7,197 nucleotides of DNA from Candidatus Poseidoniales archaeon (GTDB lineage Archaea > Thermoplasmatota > Poseidoniia > Poseidoniales > Poseidoniaceae). Position numbers and translations under genes: made by a program. The DNA lies in NCBI GenBank assembly GCA_003602665.1, contig QQSG01000030.1:2548-9744 (forward strand), read 5' to 3'. Position 1 is the stretch's first letter; the number at the start of each line of letters is the position of its first letter. The notes under the pieces were generated by a model. That model saw nothing but the letters and a program-made list of their open reading frames with translations. It did no database searches and was not told the DNA's origin. Shown here piece after piece: positions 5,148-7,197 of this stretch.

Positions 5148-7197
5148 ATCCGTTCTGTTTTGCTGAGAATACTGTCGAGCACGATGGGCATCGCACAGAG
5201 CCACCATAATCAGAAGGGACACGCAATGTGGATGAGCACTCCGGACAGGATATCTCAACCTTAGCAGGAGGTGTTTCGATGATTTCTAAATCATCATCCT
5301 CTTCTTCGATTTCATCCACAGGTTCTGCCTCCACCTCAAATCTCTCAGAGCAATCAGGACACCTTACCGTCCCAGAATAGTCCCCTGGAATTCGTAACGT
5401 TCGTTCACAAGATGGGCATGAGCGTTCAACAGATTCAACTTCTTTCTTGACCACTTTTTTACTTGCTTTCTTTTTCTTTTCAGTTAAATCAATTTCAGAG
5501 TCAGATGATCGTCGCAGGTGGAGGATGAGAATTATGGCTGCGGAAGTTGCTATCCCTCCGCCCAGAGCAACCCAAGGAATCTCAAAACTTTCTTCTTCAA
5601 CTTCTTTTAATTCAACGCTGAAACTCTTTTCCGATTCGATTACTGTACCATCAAATGTCCATTGGGCAGTAAGGATGAGTTCAGTTCCGAGAGGTACTTC
5701 GAAAGAGAGGTCAACTTTGGAGGTAGAACTGGGAGTCATTGCTGGTGTCGTCGTTTGAGCAAGGATTGTGCCGTCTGAATCAATGAGAAGGATCTCACCT
5801 GTCGAACCTGTCAATTGGCCTGAATTTTCCAAATCAAGAGTCACAGTAGCTGTGCTGCCCTCTTGCAGTTGACGTGGGATTGTGATAGGATTAACAGACA
5901 GTGTATACATTGATTCTTCACCGGATAAACTCGCTGTTGCAATGTAACTGTTTGTGGAAGCAGTCCAATCAACTGGACTCATTCGTAGAATAACCTCAGT
6001 TCCTGGAACTTCACCAATCTGAGTCTGTCCAGAAACAATCCCTGAACCAAGGGCAAGTATCTGTTCAGAAACAAATACGTCTGTTCCAGAAATCCGATAC
6101 CCATACCTCAATTTAACATCTCTTGAAACCCCATCATCAATAGAAACATTCCATCCTATTGTAACTTCACCTTGAGTTTCAATAGCAATGATTTCAGCAA
6201 ACATCGCCTGTTCTTCAGCAACATCCACTGAAAAAGTTCCATTTAGGCCGCTTAAGACGATTCCATCCGATGAACGTATCAGCCAATGATAATCTTGTAA
6301 TCCTGATTCAGTTAATACAAAAGATAAGGCAATGTCCCCAGCTTGACCCTGATCAAGAATAATCGAACTATTTACCACTAAGACATCAAGGCTCGAACGT
6401 ATTTCCAAATGGGCTTGGCCTGTTGCATTTCCCTGGTTTCGTAATAAGAGGGATACATCAATCGTATCATCAACATGCCACGGCCCACCAATCAATGCCA
6501 AGCCTGATGGGCCTGCACCATCAAAAATCGCAGAGTCCAATCCCTCGAGAGTGTGTGTTGCAATCATATCGCTTGTCGCACCGTTTCGATCATCGATAAA
6601 ACTGCATTGGAGAATTCCTGGACGTGCCGAGAATGAAATTAATTCAACCACCACTTCATCTATAGAAAGTAGGGCTGATTCGTTGTAAATTTCATCCGAT
6701 TGGAAAACACACACTGTACGGCCATCAAATGACCTTTCACCATCATTGTTTGACATTGTCAAGTTGAAAGAAACTTGTGCACCCGATGTGATGTTTTCTG
6801 TAATGATGTCCAAGACAAGTCTCGCGTTTGGTAATGGAGGAGGGCCGATTGAAGCCATTAAGGACAGAGACGATACGGAATCGTTCATTGAGATATTGAA
6901 CCAGATATTACCTTCAACAACCATCTGGGATGATTGATATTCGAGGACAACTGTGGATGTGCCATTCACAAGTACATTCTGATAGTGGATGGTTTCATTC
7001 CAAGACTCTTGGTTTACATCTAGAGTAAAAGACTCGCTACCAGCAACATCTCCAAAGTTCTCAATTGGTATTTCGGATTGGATGTAATCTCCTTGCCGAA
7101 TTGTCGAATTACTCGTGTATTGACCAATTGAATCAATTGCAGAGAGAGTGATTGATGAAGAACCTACGAAATCGATTGAAGAAGGAGCAAGACGTTG
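5146..7197 (-). CDS. Membrane-anchored surface protein with Ig/CARDB-like repeats and two cytosolic zinc ribbons (N-terminus outside window)
   Basis: The frame is open to the right edge, leaving 683 C-terminal residues; a GTG at 6969 is internal. Numbering here counts from the window edge. Residues 1 to about 530 are a Thr/Ser/Asn-rich beta-strand ectodomain of roughly five Ig-like or CARDB-like modules. Recurring module features are phrases like IPIENFGDVAG, SLLLRNQGNATG and LDLENSGQLTG, many N-x-S/T sites, and two cysteines at 163 and 198 that could form a disulfide. A single hydrophobic segment at about 540-561 (5515-5580) is followed by HLRR and a Lys-rich stretch, so the C-terminus is cytosolic. 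It holds two matching zinc ribbons, CPSC...CPDC (594-616, 5350-5418) and CPEC...CPSC (651-673, 5179-5247), of the MJ0042-like type. They are joined by an acidic linker (EIEEEDDDLE). The ectodomain style is common in marine archaeal surface proteins; a role in adhesion or signalling is only inference. The gene ends 37 bases before the regulator. Confidence 0.9.
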   Translation of the reverse strand, partial: QRLAPSSIDFVGSSSITLSAIDSIGQYTSNSTIRQGDYIQSEIPIENFGDVAGSESFTLDVNQESWNETIHYQNVLVNGTSTVVLEYQSSQMVVEGNIWFNISMNDSVSSLSLMASIGPPPLPNARLVLDIITENITSGAQVSFNLTMSNNDGERSFDGRTVCVFQSDEIYNESALLSIDEVVVELISFSARPGILQCSFIDDRNGATSDMIATHTLEGLDSAIFDGAGPSGLALIGGPWHVDDTIDVSLLLRNQGNATGQAHLEIRSSLDVLVVNSSIILDQGQAGDIALSFVLTESGLQDYHWLIRSSDGIVLSGLNGTFSVDVAEEQAMFAEIIAIETQGEVTIGWNVSIDDGVSRDVKLRYGYRISGTDVFVSEQILALGSGIVSGQTQIGEVPGTEVILRMSPVDWTASTNSYIATASLSGEESMYTLSVNPITIPRQLQEGSTATVTLDLENSGQLTGSTGEILLIDSDGTILAQTTTPAMTPSSTSKVDLSFEVPLGTELILTAQWTFDGTVIESEKSFSVELKEVEEESFEIPWVALGGGIATSAAIILILHLRRSSDSEIDLTEKKKKASKKVVKKEVESVERSCPSCERTLRIPGDYSGTVRCPDCSERFEVEAEPVDEIEEEDDDLEIIETPPAKVEISCPECSSTLRVPSDYGGSVRCPSCSTVFSAKQNG

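Noticed and set aside
5109..5258. N-terminal extension of the DtxR-like gene up to an ATG at 5258
   Set aside because: The extra 50 residues are not family-like and overlap the zinc-ribbon end of the neighbour on the same strand. DtxR homology starts near 5108, where GAGGT gives a ribosome-binding site.
6967..6969. GTG at 6969 as the start of the surface protein
   Set aside because: The frame continues open to the window edge with the same Ig/CARDB-like sequence, so the true start is outside.
1..7197. tRNA or rRNA genes, CRISPR array, insertion sequence or phage genes
   Set aside because: No clover-leaf, regular spaced repeats, transposase or phage-like proteins were seen; coding density leaves gaps of at most 64 bases.

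Overview
The window looks like a compact archaeal chromosome segment. The best guess is a planktonic euryarchaeon of the Poseidoniales (Marine Group II) / Thermoplasmatota type. Support comes from a PdxS with an archaeal-style insertion, a COG1340-type archaeal coiled-coil protein, a DtxR-family metalloregulator, and a large secreted/anchored protein with Ig/CARDB-like modules and cytosolic zinc ribbons. Gene spacing is very tight and base composition is moderate. The lineage is an inference from gene style; there is no rRNA or other phylogenetic marker to fix it.

Layout from left to right. The 3' part of pdxS (vitamin B6 synthesis) is on the + strand and runs in from the left edge to 495. 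All other genes are on the - strand. A 75-residue helical protein (497-724) meets pdxS tail to tail with one base between the stops. Next come a sugar-phosphate nucleotidyltransferase (774-1817), an archaeal coiled-coil protein (1823-2827) only 5 bases upstream of it, an unrecognised five-helix membrane protein (2879-4387), a DtxR/IdeR-like metal-dependent repressor (4452-5108), and the C-terminal 683 residues of a large membrane-anchored surface protein (5146-7197, running off the right edge). In transcription order of the - strand: surface protein, regulator, membrane protein, coiled-coil protein, nucleotidyltransferase, small protein.

The coiled-coil and nucleotidyltransferase genes are almost certainly co-transcribed. 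The other - strand gaps are 37 to 64 bases and could hold promoters or be read through. Two of the - strand genes encode membrane proteins and one probably makes an activated sugar, so a loose cell-surface theme is possible but not proven. No tRNA, rRNA, CRISPR array, insertion sequence or phage gene was seen, and no gene-free stretch exceeds 64 bases. I see no strong evidence for a wholly new multi-gene system. The items most worth a second look are the surface protein with paired cytosolic zinc ribbons, the unassigned membrane protein, and two short inverted repeats placed exactly at gene boundaries.
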